From Apteryx mantelli (lineage: Eukaryota > Chordata > Aves > Apterygiformes > Apterygidae), in assembly GCF_036417845.1 (NCBI RefSeq), contig NC_090011.1:1880726-1944725 (forward strand): a stretch of 64,000 bases of DNA. Direction: 5' to 3'. The notes under the pieces are model-generated. The model did not search any database. It was not told where the DNA came from and saw nothing but the letters and a program-made list of their open reading frames with translations. Below, piece after piece: positions 52,640 to 64,000 of the stretch; within the stretch, counting starts at the first letter, position 1; each line of letters starts with the position of its first letter. Position numbers and translations under genes: made by a program.

Positions 52640-53465
52640 GGCGACACGCCAAGGACACGCCAAGGACACGCCAAGGACACGCCAAGGACACGCCAAGGAC
52701 ACGCCGAGGAGGCGGGAGGGACCCGCGGGGAGGCGGGAGCGAAAGGCCGGGGACGCGGCGGGGGGGGACATGCTAAGGACACGCGAGGACACGGGAGGGA
52801 CACGCTAAGGACACGGGAGGGACATGCCGGGGACACGGGAACGGCACGTCAGGGATGCCGGAGGGACACGTGAAGGACACGGGAGCGGCATGTGGGGACA
52901 GAGGAACGGCATGCCGGGGACACAGGAGGGACACGCTAAGGACACGGGAGGGACATGTGGGGACACGGGAGGGACACGCCAGGACACAGGAGCGACATGC
53001 CAGTGACACAGGAGCAGCACGCTAAGGACACGGGAGGGACACGCCAGGTTGCGGGAGGGACACGCTGGGGACATGGGAGTGACACGCTAAGGACACGGGA
53101 GCGGCACAGCGGGGACGCGGGAGGGACACACGGGGACGTGGGAGGGACATGCTAAGGACACAGGAACAGCACGCGGGGACACGGGAGCGAAATGCCGGGG
53201 ATGCGGGAATGGCACGCTAAGGACATGGGAACAACATGCTAAGGACATGGGAGTGACACGCTAAGGACATGGGAACAACATGCTAAGGGCACAGGAGTGA
53301 CACGCTAAGGACATGGGAGCAACACGCTAAGGACACAGGGAGCAACATGCTAAGGACACGGGAGTGACACGCCAAGGACATGGGAGTCACATGCTAAGGA
53401 CATGGGAGCAACACGCTAAGGACATGGGAGCGACACGCTAAGGACACGGGAGCGACACGTGACAC
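52640..53465. repeat. GGACACGCCAAGGACACGCT array
   Basis: Units of 11-15 bases in a ~25-30 base rhythm: CACGCTAAGGACACGGGAG, GCGACACGCTAAGGACATG. The interval lies within the putative SHANK1 3' UTR. No gene is seen. Confidence 0.93.
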
Positions 53466-53559
53466 AAGCTGGGGGGGGCAGAGTGGCGCCCGGGCGCGTG
53501 CGGGCGCTTCGGGGACACACGCGTGTGCTTGGCGTGTGCGCCCGGGGCGAGGGGAGGGG

Positions 53560-55140
53560 GGGGGATCCCGTGTCCCGATGGGGGATCCCGTGTCCCGGAG
53601 CCGATCCCGTGTCCTGATGGGGGAATCTCGCGTCCTGGGGCAGGTCCTGTGTCCCGACAGGGGATCCCCATGGGAGATCCCGTGTCCCGGAGCCGGTTCT
53701 GTGTCCCGATGGGGGATCCCGTGTCCCAGAGCTGGTCCCGTGTCCTGGAGCTGATCCCGTGTCCTGACGGGGGATCCCCTGTCCCAGAGCCAGTCCCGTG
53801 TCCTGATGGGGATCCCCACGGGAGATCCCGTGTCCTGGAGCCGATTCCATGTCCCGACAGGGGATCCCGTGTCCCAGAGCTGGTCCCGTGTCCTGGAGCC
53901 GATTCCATGTCCCGACGGGGGATCCCGTGTCCCAGAGCTGGTCCCGTGTCCTGGAGCTGGTCCCGTGCCCCAACAGGGGATCCCATGTCCTGACGGGGGA
54001 TCCCATGTCCTGACAGGGATCCCAATGGGAGATCCTGTGTCCTGGAGCCGATCCCGTGTCCCGACAGGGGATCCCATGTCCTGGAGCTGATCCTGTGTCC
54101 TGATGGGGGTCCCGCGTCCCAAAACGGATCCCGTGTCCCAGTCCGAGTCCCTCATCCCGGAGCCGGTGCCATGTCCCGGTTCGAGTCTCGTATCCCCAAA
54201 CAGGTCCTGCATCCGGATGGGGATCCCGGAGCCGGTCCCGCATCTGGATTTGAGTCCCGTATCCCAAAACGGGTCCTGCATCCCGGAGCTGGTCCCTCAT
54301 CCCGGCTCGAATCCCGTATCCCCAAATGGATCCTGCATCCCGGAGCCGGTCCGACGTCCCGGGTCAAGTCCCATATCCCAAAAAGGCTCCCACATCCTAG
54401 CAAGGGTCCTGGAGCCGGTCCCGCATCCCGGTTCAAGTCCCATATCCCGAAACGGGTCCTGTGTCCTGATGGGGATCCCGGAGCTGGTCCCGCATCCCGG
54501 TTCAAGTCCTGTATCCCAAAATGGGTCCTGTGTCCTGATGGGGATCCCGGAGCCGGTCCCGCATCCCGGTTTGAGCCCTGTATCCCGACACAGGTCCGGC
54601 ATCCCGGAACTGGTCCCATGTCCTGGTTCGAGTCCTGTATCCCAAAATGGGTCCCGCATGCCAATGGGGATCCCGGAACCGGTCCCACGTCCTGGTTCGA
54701 GCCCTGTATCCCAACATGGGTCTGGCATCCTGGAACCGATCCGGCGTCCTGCTCCGAGTCCCATATCCCGACATGGATCTGGCATCCCAGAACCGATCCG
54801 GTGTCCTGCTCCGAGTCCCATATCCCGACACGGATCCGGCATCCCGGAACCAATCTGGCGTCCTGCTCCAAGTCCCATATCCTGACACAGATCCGGCATC
54901 CCGGAACGGATCTGGCATCCTGCTCCGAGCCCCATATCCCGACACGGATCCAGCATCCCGGAACTGATCCAGCGTCCTGCTCCGAGTCCCATATCCTGAC
55001 ACAGATCCGGCGTCCCGGAACCAATCTGGTGTCCTGCTCCAAGTCCCATATCCTGACATGGGTCCAGCATCCTGGAGCTGATCCAGCATCCTGATCCGTG
55101 TCCCGACACAGGTCCAGCATGCCGAAGCCGATCCCACATC
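53560..55140. repeat. GATCCCGTGTCCYGGAGC array
   Basis: Units of ~18-20 bases (CCCGTGTCCTGGAGCTGATC), changing near 54130 to ~60-base units with CGAGTCCCATATCCCGACA and TCCGGCATCCCGGAACC. It runs to within about 200 bases of the SHANK1 stop. Confidence 0.93.
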
Positions 55141-55348
55141 CCGCTCCGGCATCCCGCATCCCGACATCCCGCTTCGATCCCCCCCCCCAAACTTCGCCCC
55201 GTCCACGCGGCGACCAAGAGGCCACCGTGCGCCAGCAGAGCAGCGTCCACCTCCATCCATCCAACCATCCAACCATCCATCCCTCCATCCGTCTGTCCAT
55301 CCGTCTATCCGTCCGGGAGAAGGGTAGGGAGGGAGGCGGCGCCGGCCA

Positions 55349-58300
55349 TCACCTCTCGAGGAAGAGCTTGAGGGCGCGGTCGATGTTCATGCGGTGGCCG
55401 ACGCGGGTGACGCCCAGGTCGATGTAGTCCTCCTTGGTGAGCGAGGGCAGGTGGGAGCCGTCGATCTCGTTGTGCAGGAAGCGCTCGCGGTGCTCGCCCA
55501 GGTTGAGGTACTCGAGCCAATCGGCCACGTCGAATTTGGTCCAGAAGGGCAACGGCTTGGCGCCGAACGGCTTATCCGGCGCCGGCGGCAGGAAGCGGGT
55601 GGGCGACAGCGAGCGGGCGGCCAGCTCGCCGAAGCTGCTGCCGGTGCCGCCGCCGCCGCCAGCCGTGGTGGCACCGCGGAGCTCCAGCAAGCCGGCGTAG
55701 AGCGGCCCGGCGGGCAGCAGCGGCAGCGAGGCGGGACGCGGCGGCGCCGGGCTCAGCTTGGGCTCGCTGGGCGGCGTGGCGGGGCTGGGGGCGCGTCGGA
55801 GCGCCGGGCGCACCTCCAGCTCGCCCATGGCGGCGGCGGTGGCACCTTTGGGTGCTTTGGGAGGCGGCCAGTGGGGGAAGAGGGCGGCGGCAGCGGGTTT
55901 GGGGGCGCCTGGCGGGGCGCCGGCGTCGTCGGCGAGCCTGCGGGGCAGAGGGGAGGTGGGGCGTCGGGACGGTCGGTGCGCCCGGGTGCTCGTGTGATGG
56001 GTGTCGGGGTGCTCTTTGCACCCAGGAGCTCATGAGTTGGGTGTTGGGGTGCTTGTTGCACCCAGGAGCTCGTGTGATGGGTGTTGGGGTGCTCATTGAA
56101 CCCAGGAGCTTGTGGGATGGGTGTCGGGGTGCTCATTGTGCCTGGGTGCTCATGGGATGGGTGTTGGGGTGCTCGTGTGATGGGTGTCAGGGTGCTCATT
56201 GAGCCCAGGTGCTCATGAGTTGGGTATCAGGGTGCTCATTGCACCCAGGAGCTTGTGGGATGGGTGTTGGGGTGGTCATTGCACCCAGGAGCTAGTGAGA
56301 TGGGTGTTGGGGTGCTCATTGCACCTAGGTGCTTGTGGGATGGGTGTTGGGGTGGTCGTTGCGCCCAGGAGCTCATGAGTTGGGTGTTGGGGTGGTCGTT
56401 GCACCCAGGAGCTCATGAGTTGGGTATCAGGGTGCTCATTGCACCCAGGAGCTTGTGTGATGGGTGTTGGGGTGGTCGTTGCGCCCAGGAGCTCATGAGT
56501 TGGGTGTTGGGGTGGTCGTTGCACCCAGGAGCTCATGAGTTGGGTATCAGGGTGCTCATTGCACCCAGGAGCTTGTGGGATGGGTGTCGGGGTGCTTGTT
56601 GTGCCCAGGAGCTTGTGGGATGGGTGTTGGGGTGCTCGTGTGATGGGTGTCAGGGTGCTCATTGAGCCCAGGTGCTCATGAGTTGGGTATCAGGGTGCTC
56701 GTTGCGCCCAGGTGCTCGTGAGTTGGGTATCAGGGTGTTCGTTGCACCCAGGAGCTCATGAGTTGGGTGTTGGGGTGGTCGTTGCGCCCAGGAGCTCATG
56801 AGTTGGGTGTTGGGGTGGTCGTTGCACCCAGGAGCTCATGAGTTGGGTATCAGGGTGCTCATTGCACCCAGGAGCTTGTGTGATGGGTGTTGGGGTGGTC
56901 ACTGCGCCCAGGAGCTCGTGGGATGGGCATTGGGGTGCTTGTTGTGCCTGGGTGCTCATGTGATGGGTGGTTGGTGTGCTCATGAGTTGGGTATCAGGGT
57001 GCTCATTGCGCCTGGGTGCTTGTGTGATGGGTGTTGGGGTGCTCGTTGCGCCCAGGAGCTTGTGTGATGGGTGTTGGGGTGGTCGTTGCACCCGGGTGCT
57101 CATGGGATGGGTGTTGGGGTGGTCGTTGTACCCAGGTGCTCATGAGTTGGGTGTCAAGGTGCTCATTGCACCCAGGAGCTTGTGGGATGGGTGTTGGGGT
57201 GCTCATTGTGCCCAGGTGCTCATGAGTTGGGTGTCAGGGTGGTCATTGCACCCAGGAGCTTGTGGGATGGGTGTTGGTGTGCTCATTGCACCCAGGAGCT
57301 CGTGTGATGGGTGTCAGGGTGCTCATTGCACCCAGGAGCTCGTGGGATGGGTGTTGGGGTGCTCGTTGCACCCAGGAGCTTGTGGGATGGGTGTTGGGGT
57401 GCTCATTGTGCCCAGGTGCTCATGAGTTGGGTGTCAGGGTGGTCATTGCACCCAGGAGCTCGTGGGATGGGTGTTGGGGTGCTCATTGCACCCAGGTGCT
57501 CATGTGATGGGTGTTGGGGTGGTTGGTGTGCTCATGTGATGGGTGTCAGGGTGCTCATTGCTCCCAGGAGCTTGTGTGATGGGTGTCGGGATGCTCATTG
57601 CACCCTTAGGTGCTCATGTGTTGGGTGTTGGGGTGGTTGGTGTGCTTGTGTGATGGGTGTTGGGGTGCTCGTTGCACCCAGGACCTTGTGTGATGGGTGT
57701 TGGGGTGCTCGTTGCACCCAGGAGCTCATGCGTTGGGTGTTGGGGTGCTCGTTGCACCCCGGAGCTCGTGCAACGGGTGTCGGGGTGCTCGGGAGGGGAA
57801 CGGATGGGGACAGCAGACGGCACGGGCGCACCGCAGCCCCGAAGGGCGCCGGTCGCCCATCTTCTCCCCACCTTCTCCATCCCACCCCACCGCACCCCAC
57901 CCCACCGTAGCGGCACCTACCTGTGCCGCTGCAGCGAGCTGGGCCGCTCGGGGCCGAAAGCGGCGGCGGCGGCGGCGACGGGGGCGACGTCGGGGCCGCG
58001 GGGCCACGGCGCTCCACCACCACCACCACCACCACCACCACCGATCTGCTGCAGCTTGGAGCTGAGCTCGCTGATGATGCTGGCCTTCATGGCGGCCACG
58101 GCGGGCGGCGGCGGCATGGCGGTGGCGTCTTCCCAGGGCAGCGTGGGCGAGCGGCGGGGGCCGGCGGGCGGCTCGGCGGGCCGGCGGGGCGGGAAAGGGC
58201 GGGCGCGAGGTTTGGGCGCCTTGTCGAAGGGCGCCTGGCCGTCCAGGTAGGAGACGTAGGTGTCGAGGAGCTCGGCGCCTTCGCTCGACAGCGACAGCGT

Positions 58301-61300
58301 GGACACGGAGCTGATGGTCTCCAGGTGGTGGTCGCTGCTGCTGCGGCTGTCGACCTCCTCGATGCCCGAGTCGGTGACGGCTTCGGCCGCCTCGGCGGGG
58401 ATGGCGATGGAGGCCACCACGGCGGAGAAGTTGACGTGGGGCTCGCGGGGCGCCGCCTGCGTCAGCGTGGCCACCTCGCTGTCGTACGACGTCAGGCTGG
58501 AGGCCGTCGAGTCGAGCGGCGGCGGCACCGGCGCCACCGCGGCGGCCACGACCATGGCGGCTCCACCACCTCCACCACCTCCACCTCCTCCGTCCTTGTC
58601 GAAGCTGTTGGAGAACTCCAGCGGCGGCGGCAGCGGCTCGGCGAAGAGGAACTCGTCCTCCACGTCCACCGAGGGTGCCGGCGGCGGCAGCGCCAGCAAG
58701 GGCAGCCCGTCACTGCTGCCGCCATTGCTGTTGGCGCTACCGTTGGCGGCGTTGGCGTTGGCGTTGGCGTTGGCCGCGTCCTCCACGAAGCGCACGTGCA
58801 GCTCCATCTTGGCCTCCTCGGGCCGCTTCTCGGCGCCGCCCCACGTCGCCTCGGCCTCGGGGCGCCGGGGGGACGCGGGGCGGCCGCCGCGCCGCTCCGC
58901 CGTCACCGCCGCCACGGCGGCCGCCTCGCACGGCGGCAGCCGGCAGGGCGGCGGCACCACGGCGGCGGCGGCGATTCGGGGCGGCCCCGCTCGGGGCGAG
59001 TGCGGCGCCGGCGCCCGCGAGGGCGACGCCGCCCGCGACGGAGGAGCCGCCGCCGAAGCCGCCACACAAGACGGCGCCCGGCCCGTGGCGGCGGCGGCCA
59101 CCACGCAAGATGGCGGCGGCGGCCCGGCGCAAGATGGCGGCGCCACCACGGCGCTGAAGGCGCCGCCGCCGCAAGCTTTGGTGGGTCGGTAGGATCCGGC
59201 GGCGGCGGCGGCGGCGTAACCGCGCGGCGCCAGCGCCTCGCCGGCGAACATGGCCTCGTCGATGCTCTTGGAGTGGCGGAGGCGCGGCGGCGCCAGCTGC
59301 TCCTCCTCGTCCTCCTCGGTGGAGAGGAAGAGCGCCGAGCGGCGGCGCCCCTCGGGCGGCCATTCCCGCCGCGCCGCCCCCACCAAGGCGGCGCCGAACT
59401 GCGAGGTGAAGTCGAGCGGCGCCGGCGTCACCGTCGGCGTCACCGTCGCCGCCGCCTCGGGCGCCGCCTCGGCCTCCACGCTGCTGCCCTGGCTGCTGCG
59501 GCCGCTGCTGCTGGTGGACGGCGCCTTCACCACGATGGTGGGGATGGCGATGGAGCTCTTCTCCTTCTCCGCCGCCCCGTCCTCCACCTTGGGCTGCTTC
59601 ACCAAGGGCCCCTTGCGGCGCAGCGGCTTCGCCGGCACGTACATGGCGCCGGGCCGCGTCGCCGGCAGGTTGTAGAGCCGCAGCTCGGCCCCGGCGCCGC
59701 GCCACGATGATGACGATGGACCCGTCAACGCTTTGTTGATGGCGGAGCTGTAAGGAGGCTCCGGAGGTGACGTGGTGGGAGGAGGTGGGATTTCTTCCGG
59801 ACCCGGCACGGAAAGGCTTCGGCTGAATTTAGCCGAGGAAGCCGGAGGAGCCAAGTAGGGTTTGTCTTCCTCGCCCGAGCCTGCAAGAGGGGAGGTGGGG
59901 AGGGGGCCCAGGCGTCCGGGGACTTCACCCCCCTCCCCATCTCATGGGGTCCCAGGACCAGGAAGGGGCCCAGGCGTCCGGGGACTTCAACCCCCTCCCG
60001 TGGGGTCTCAGGACCAGGAAGGGGCCCAGGCGTCCGGGGACTTCACCCCCCTCCCATGGGGTCTCAGGACCAGGAAGGGGCCCAGGCGTCCGGGGTCTTC
60101 ACCCTCATCCCATGGGGTCCCAGGACCAGGAAGGGGCCCAGGCGTCCGGGGTCTCCACCCTCATCCCCAATGGGGGTCTCAGGACCAGGAAGGGGCCCAG
60201 GCATCCGGGGTCTCCACCCTCATCCCATGGGGTCTCAGGACCAGGAAGGGGCCCAGGCGTCCGGGGTCTCCACCCTCATCCCCAATGGGGGTCCCAGGAC
60301 CAGGAAGGGGCCCAGGCGTCCGGGGTCTCCACCCTCATCCCCAATGGGGTCCCAAGACCAGGAAGGGGCCCAGGCGTCCGGGGACTTCACCCTCATCCCA
60401 TGGGGTCTCAGGACCAGGAAGGGGCCCAGGCGTCCGGGGTCTCCACCCTCATCCCCAATGGGGGTCCCAGGACCAGGAAGGGGCCCAGGCGTCCGGGGTC
60501 TCCACCCTCATCCCATGGGGTCCCAGGACCAGGAAGGGGCCCAGGCATCCGGGGTCTCCACCCTCATCCCATGGGGTCTCAGGACCAGGAAGGGGCCCAG
60601 GCGTCCGGGGTCTCCACCCTCATCCCCAATGGGGGTCTCAGGACCAGGAAGGGGCCCAGGCGTCCGGGGTCTCCACCCTCATCCCATGGGGTCTCAGGAC
60701 CAGGAAGGGGCCCAGGCGTCCAGGGACTTCAACCCCCTCCCGTGGGGTCCCAGGACCAGGAAGGGGCCCAGGCGTCCGGGGTCTCCACCCTCATCCCATG
60801 GGGTCCCAGGACCAGGAAGGGGCCCAGGCGTCCGGGGTCTCCACCCTCATCCCATGGGGTCCCAGGACCAGGAAGGGGCCCAGGCGTCCGGGGTCTCCAC
60901 CCCCATCCCATGGGGTCCCAGGACCAGGAAGGGGCCCAGGCGTCCGGGGTCTCCACCCTCATCCCATGGGGTCTCAGGACCAGGAAGGGGCCCAGGCGTC
61001 CAGGGACTTCAACCCCCTCCCGTGGGGTCCCAGGACCAGGAAGGGGCCCAGGCGTCCGGGGTCTCCACCCTCATCCCATGGGGTCCCAGGACCAGGAAGG
61101 GGCCCAGGCGTCCGGGGTCTCCACCCTCATCCCATGGGGTCCCAGGACCAGGAAGGGGCCCAGGCGTCCGGGGTCTCCACCCCCATCCCATGGGGTCCCA
61201 GGACCAGGAAGGGGCCCAGGCGTCCGGGGTCTCCACCCCCATCCCATGGGGGTCCCGGAACCAGGAAGGGGCCCAGGCGTCCGGGGTCTCCACCCTCATC

Positions 61301-63546
61301 CCATGGGGGTCCCAGGACCAGGAAGGGGCCCAGGCGTCCGGGGTCTCCACCCTCGTCCCCAATGGGGGTCCCAGGACCAGGAAGGGGCCCAGGCGTCCGG
61401 GGTCTCCACCCTCATCCCATGGGGTCCCAGGACCAGGAAGGGGCCCAGGCGTCCGGGGTCTCCACCCTCATCTCATGGGAGTCCCAGGACCAGGAAGGGG
61501 CCCAGGCGTCCGGGGTCTCCACCCTCATCCCATGGGGTCCCAGGACCAGGAAGGGGCCCAGGCGTCCGGGGACTTCACCCCCCTCCCATGGGGTCCCAGG
61601 ACCAGGAAGGGGCCCAGGCGTCCGGGGTCTCCACCCTCATCCCATGGGGTCCCAGGACCAGGAAGGGGCCCAGGCGTCCGGGGTCTTCACCCTCATCCCA
61701 TGGGGTCTCAGGACCAGGAAGGGGCCCAGGCGTCCGGGGTCTCCACCCTCATCCCATGGGGTCTCAGGACCAGGAAGGGGCCCAGGCGTCCGGGGTCTTC
61801 ACCCTCATCCCATGGGGTCTCAGGACCAGGAAGGGGCCCAGGCGTCCGGGGTCTCCACCCTCATCCCCAATGGGAGTCCCAGGACCAGGAAGGGGCCCAG
61901 GCGTCCGGGGTCTCCACCCTCATCCCCAGTGGGGTCCCAGGACCAGGAAGGGGCCCAGGCGTCCGGCCTCACCGATGGACTTCTGGCGCAGCATGAGGCC
62001 GTGGGGGGGGGCCGGGGGGCAGGAACGGCCGCTCGTAGCCCCCCGGCCCCAGGCGGTGGCCCTCGAAGGTCGCCTGCGCCACGGCCCGTCTCAGCCCCCG
62101 CCGGGGCCCAGGCGTCCGGGCGCCCCCCCCACCCCGAACCCCCCCCAAACCCCCCCACGGCCGGGGCCCAGGCGTCCGGGTGCCCCCGAACCCCCCCCAA
62201 CTGGGGCCCAGGTGTCCGGGTGCCCCCAGCCCCCCCCTGCACCCGCCGGGGCCCAGGCGTCCGGGTGCCCTCAACCCCCCCCCCCAAACTGGGGCCCAGG
62301 CGTCCGGGCCCCCCCCCCCCCATCTCCCCACTGGGGCCCAGGCGTCCGGGTGCCCCCAACCCCCAAGGCACCCAGCCCCCCCCAGCCCCTCCCCCCTCCC
62401 CCCAAGGGGCCCAGGCATCCGGGAACCCCCCAACCCCCCCTGACTGGGGCCCAGGCATCCGGGTGCCCCCAAAACCCCCCCCCGACCGGGGCCCAGGCGT
62501 CCGGGAGCCCCCCAACCCCCCCCCACCCACTGGGGCCCAGGCGTCCGGGCGCCCCTGAACCCCCCCCGAACAGGGCCCAGGTGTCCGGGCGCCCCCCGAA
62601 CCCCCCCGTATGGGGCCCAGGCGTCCGGGTGCCCTCAACCCCCAAGGCACCCAGCCCCCCCCAGCCCCTCCCCCCTCCCCCCCCCGAATGGGGCCCAGGA
62701 GTCCGGGCGCCCCCCCCCCCCCACCTCGGGGCTGAAGTAGCCCCTGGGCCGGGCCTTGCCCAGGGGGGGCAGCGGGGGGGGGGGGCGCCGGCCCCTCGCC
62801 CGCCCCGATGCTCTGCTGCGCCGCCGCCAGGATCTCGTCCAGCTTGTCTGCACCGCGGGGGGGGGCCCAGGCGTCCGGGCGCCGCCGGCACCGGGGGGGT
62901 CCCCGCCCCCCCCCCCCCCCACACCCACCAGGTGTCCAAGGGGCCCAGGCGTCCAGGGATCCCTTCCCCCCCCCCAACCAGGGACCCCCCCCCCCACCAA
63001 GGGACCCAGGTGTCCGGGGGGCCCAGGCGTCCGGGACTCCTCTCCATCCCCCCCCCCCCCCAAGGGAACCCAGGTGTGAGGGGCCCAGGCGTCCGGGACC
63101 CCTCTCCATCCCCCCCCAAGGGGACCCAGGTGTCCGGGGCGCCCAGGTGTCCGGGGATCCCTTCCCCCTCCCCCCACCAGGGGCCCAGGTGTCCAGGGGG
63201 CCCAGGCGTCCGGGGATCCCTTCTTCCCTCCCTCCGGGGATCCAGGCATCTGGGGGCCCAGGCGTCCGGGGATCCCCTCCCCCCCCCCCCAAGGGACCCA
63301 GGTGTCCGGGGGGCCCAGGCATCCGGGACCCTTCTCCTCCCCCCCCCCAAGGGGACCCAGGTGTCCGGGGGGCCCAGGCATCCGGGACCCTTCTCCTCCC
63401 CCCCCCAAGGGGACCCAGGTGTCCGGGGGGCCCAGGCGTCCGGCCCCCCCCCGCCCCCCCCCCAAGGGGGCCCAGGCGTCCGGGCGTACTCAGCGCCATC
63501 TGATAGACCGTCCGCTTCTTCTCGGTGGCCGAGGTCGGCTCGAAGT
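55349..63546 (-). CDS. SHANK1: SHANK1, 3' half (partial, continues right)
   Basis: Five exons are visible: 63490-63546, 62725-62847, 61973-62073, 57921-59880 and 55349-55937 (stop at 55351-55349). They cover the segment after the PDZ domain (KKRTVYQMAL, NKLDEILAAAQQSI), the proline-rich region and the SAM domain. The long exon holds KFSRSLSVPG, TTSPPEPPYS, LDFTSQFGAALVGAARR, LRHSKSIDEAMF, the Homer-ligand region LPPPLEFSNSF and DSGIEEVDSRSSSDHHLETI. The last exon ends FWTKFDVADWLEYLNLGEHR through NIDRALKLFLER. The protein is a postsynaptic density scaffold whose SAM domain polymerises. Exons 62725-62847 and 61973-62073 each contain one surplus base in a C run (7-12 C). The ankyrin, SH3 and PDZ parts lie beyond base 64000. 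Confidence 0.93.
55975..57785. repeat. ~39-bp GGGTGTTGGGGTGCTCRTTG array, SHANK1 intron
   Basis: About 45 units combine TTGCACCCAGGAGCTCGTG with GGATGGGTGTTGGGGTGCTC. They fill the intron between the last two exons, and the TTGCACC core appears again. Confidence 0.95.
59885..61965. repeat. ~57-bp GGGCCCAGGCGTCCGGGG array (copy 5), SHANK1 intron
   Basis: About 37 highly similar units hold GTCCCAGGACCAGGAAGG, GGCCCAGGCGTCCGGGG and TCTCCACCCTCATCCCATG. A ~240-300 base block near 60690-60960 recurs at 60980-61200, showing recent segmental duplication inside the array. Confidence 0.96.
62100..62715. repeat. GGGCCCAGGCGTCCGGG array (copy 6), SHANK1 intron
   Basis: ~52-60 base units place the core between C runs and AACCCCCC stretches (for example CCCCCAACCCCCAAGGCACC). 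It is less regular than copy 5. Confidence 0.9.
62860..63485. repeat. GGCCCAGGCGTCCGGGAYCC array (copy 7), SHANK1 intron
   Basis: ~60-base units alternate GGACCCAGGTGTCCGGGG with GGCCCAGGCGTCCGGGACC, then pyrimidine-rich TTCTCCTCCCCCCCC. Confidence 0.9.
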
Positions 63547-63559
63547 CTGGGGGGGCGCA

Positions 63560-64000
63560 AAGGGGGGGGGGCGCAAAGGGGGGGGGGTTGGGGGCGCGCT
63601 CGGGGGGGCTGCGGGGTGCTGGGGGGTGCTGGGGGGGGTCCTGAGGGTGCTATAGGGTGCTACGTGGTGCTGAGGGGGTGCTATAGGGTGCTGGTTGGGT
63701 GCTGTAGGTGCTATAGGGTGCTGGGAGGGTGCTATAGGGAGCTGGGGGGGGTGCTATAGGGTGCTGTAGGTGTTATAGGGTGCTGCAGGGTGCTATAGGG
63801 TGCTGGGGGGGTTACGAGAGACGCTATAGGGTGCTGCAGGGTGCTGGGGGTTGCTATAGGGTGCTGTAAGTGCTATAGGGTGCTGCGGGGGGGCCATAGG
63901 GGCGTGCGAGGGTGGCCGGGGGGGGGGGGGCAGAGACCGTGAGCCACGCGAGGAGGGCGACGGGGGTGCGAGGAGGTGCGATGGGGGTGCGATGGGTGTG
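63560..64000. repeat. GGTGCTATAGGGTGCTG array, SHANK1 intron
   Basis: Units of ~17-20 bases run from about 63605 to 63890 and share CTATAGGG with the 24 kb and 49 kb arrays. Positions 63900-64000 are G-rich sequence with GGGTGCGAGGAGGTGCGATG. No further SHANK1 exon is recognised before the edge. Confidence 0.85.

Noticed and set aside
46000-55300. A C19orf81 ortholog expected between SYT3 and SHANK1 on the + strand
   Set aside because: I found no non-repetitive coding segment with plausible splice sites there. It may be absent, or too diverged for me to recognise.

Overview
The window comes from a vertebrate nuclear genome, very probably a bird, and it looks like one of the tiny GC-rich 'dot' microchromosomes. 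The H2B protein is close to the chicken replication-dependent form. The gene order JOSD2 - ASPDH - LRRC4B - SYT3 - SHANK1, all on the minus strand, is the order of human 19q13.33. That block belongs to the GC-rich gene set long missing from avian assemblies. Species is an inference. I could not run any search.

Layout. Bases 1-19 hold the 5' end of a tRNA-Glu gene cut by the window edge. Positions 430-830 hold a TATA/CCAAT promoter and a decayed H3-like fragment. Positions 1010-2275 hold a divergent H2A/H2B pair with histone stem-loops at both outer ends. JOSD2 (4 coding exons, 3491-4312, 190 aa) follows. ASPDH (7 exons, 6981-12353, 284 aa), LRRC4B (one coding exon, 16377-18407, 676 aa), SYT3 (7 coding exons, 29458-45925, 527 aa) and the 3' half of SHANK1 (5 exons, 55349-63546, gene continuing past the right edge) come next. 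I resolved every exon by splice-site phase, and all totals close in frame. The exceptions are two SHANK1 exons, each carrying one extra base in a C run.

Nearly everything between exons is tandem minisatellite. I list about 45 arrays. I saw no LINE, LTR or DNA-transposon sequence. Three patterns stand out. (1) In ASPDH, pieces of three exons with their splice sites have been copied into neighbouring introns as the seed of minisatellites. (2) A 17-base core, GGGCCCAGGCGTCCGGG, recurs in at least seven separate arrays over 50 kb. Other short cores (CCCTATAGGG, TTGCAC, CATGTCCC) are also shared between distant arrays. (3) Nine RFX X-box-like palindromes lie in tandem just upstream of ASPDH.

Function. 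SHANK1 is a postsynaptic density scaffold. LRRC4B is a synaptic adhesion protein with a PDZ-ligand tail. SYT3 is a calcium sensor for membrane traffic. Together they form a neuronal synapse neighbourhood. JOSD2 (deubiquitinase) and ASPDH (NAD-dependent dehydrogenase-like) are general metabolic or regulatory genes. Many array segments are open for hundreds of codons on both strands because they lack stop codons. I do not regard these as genes.
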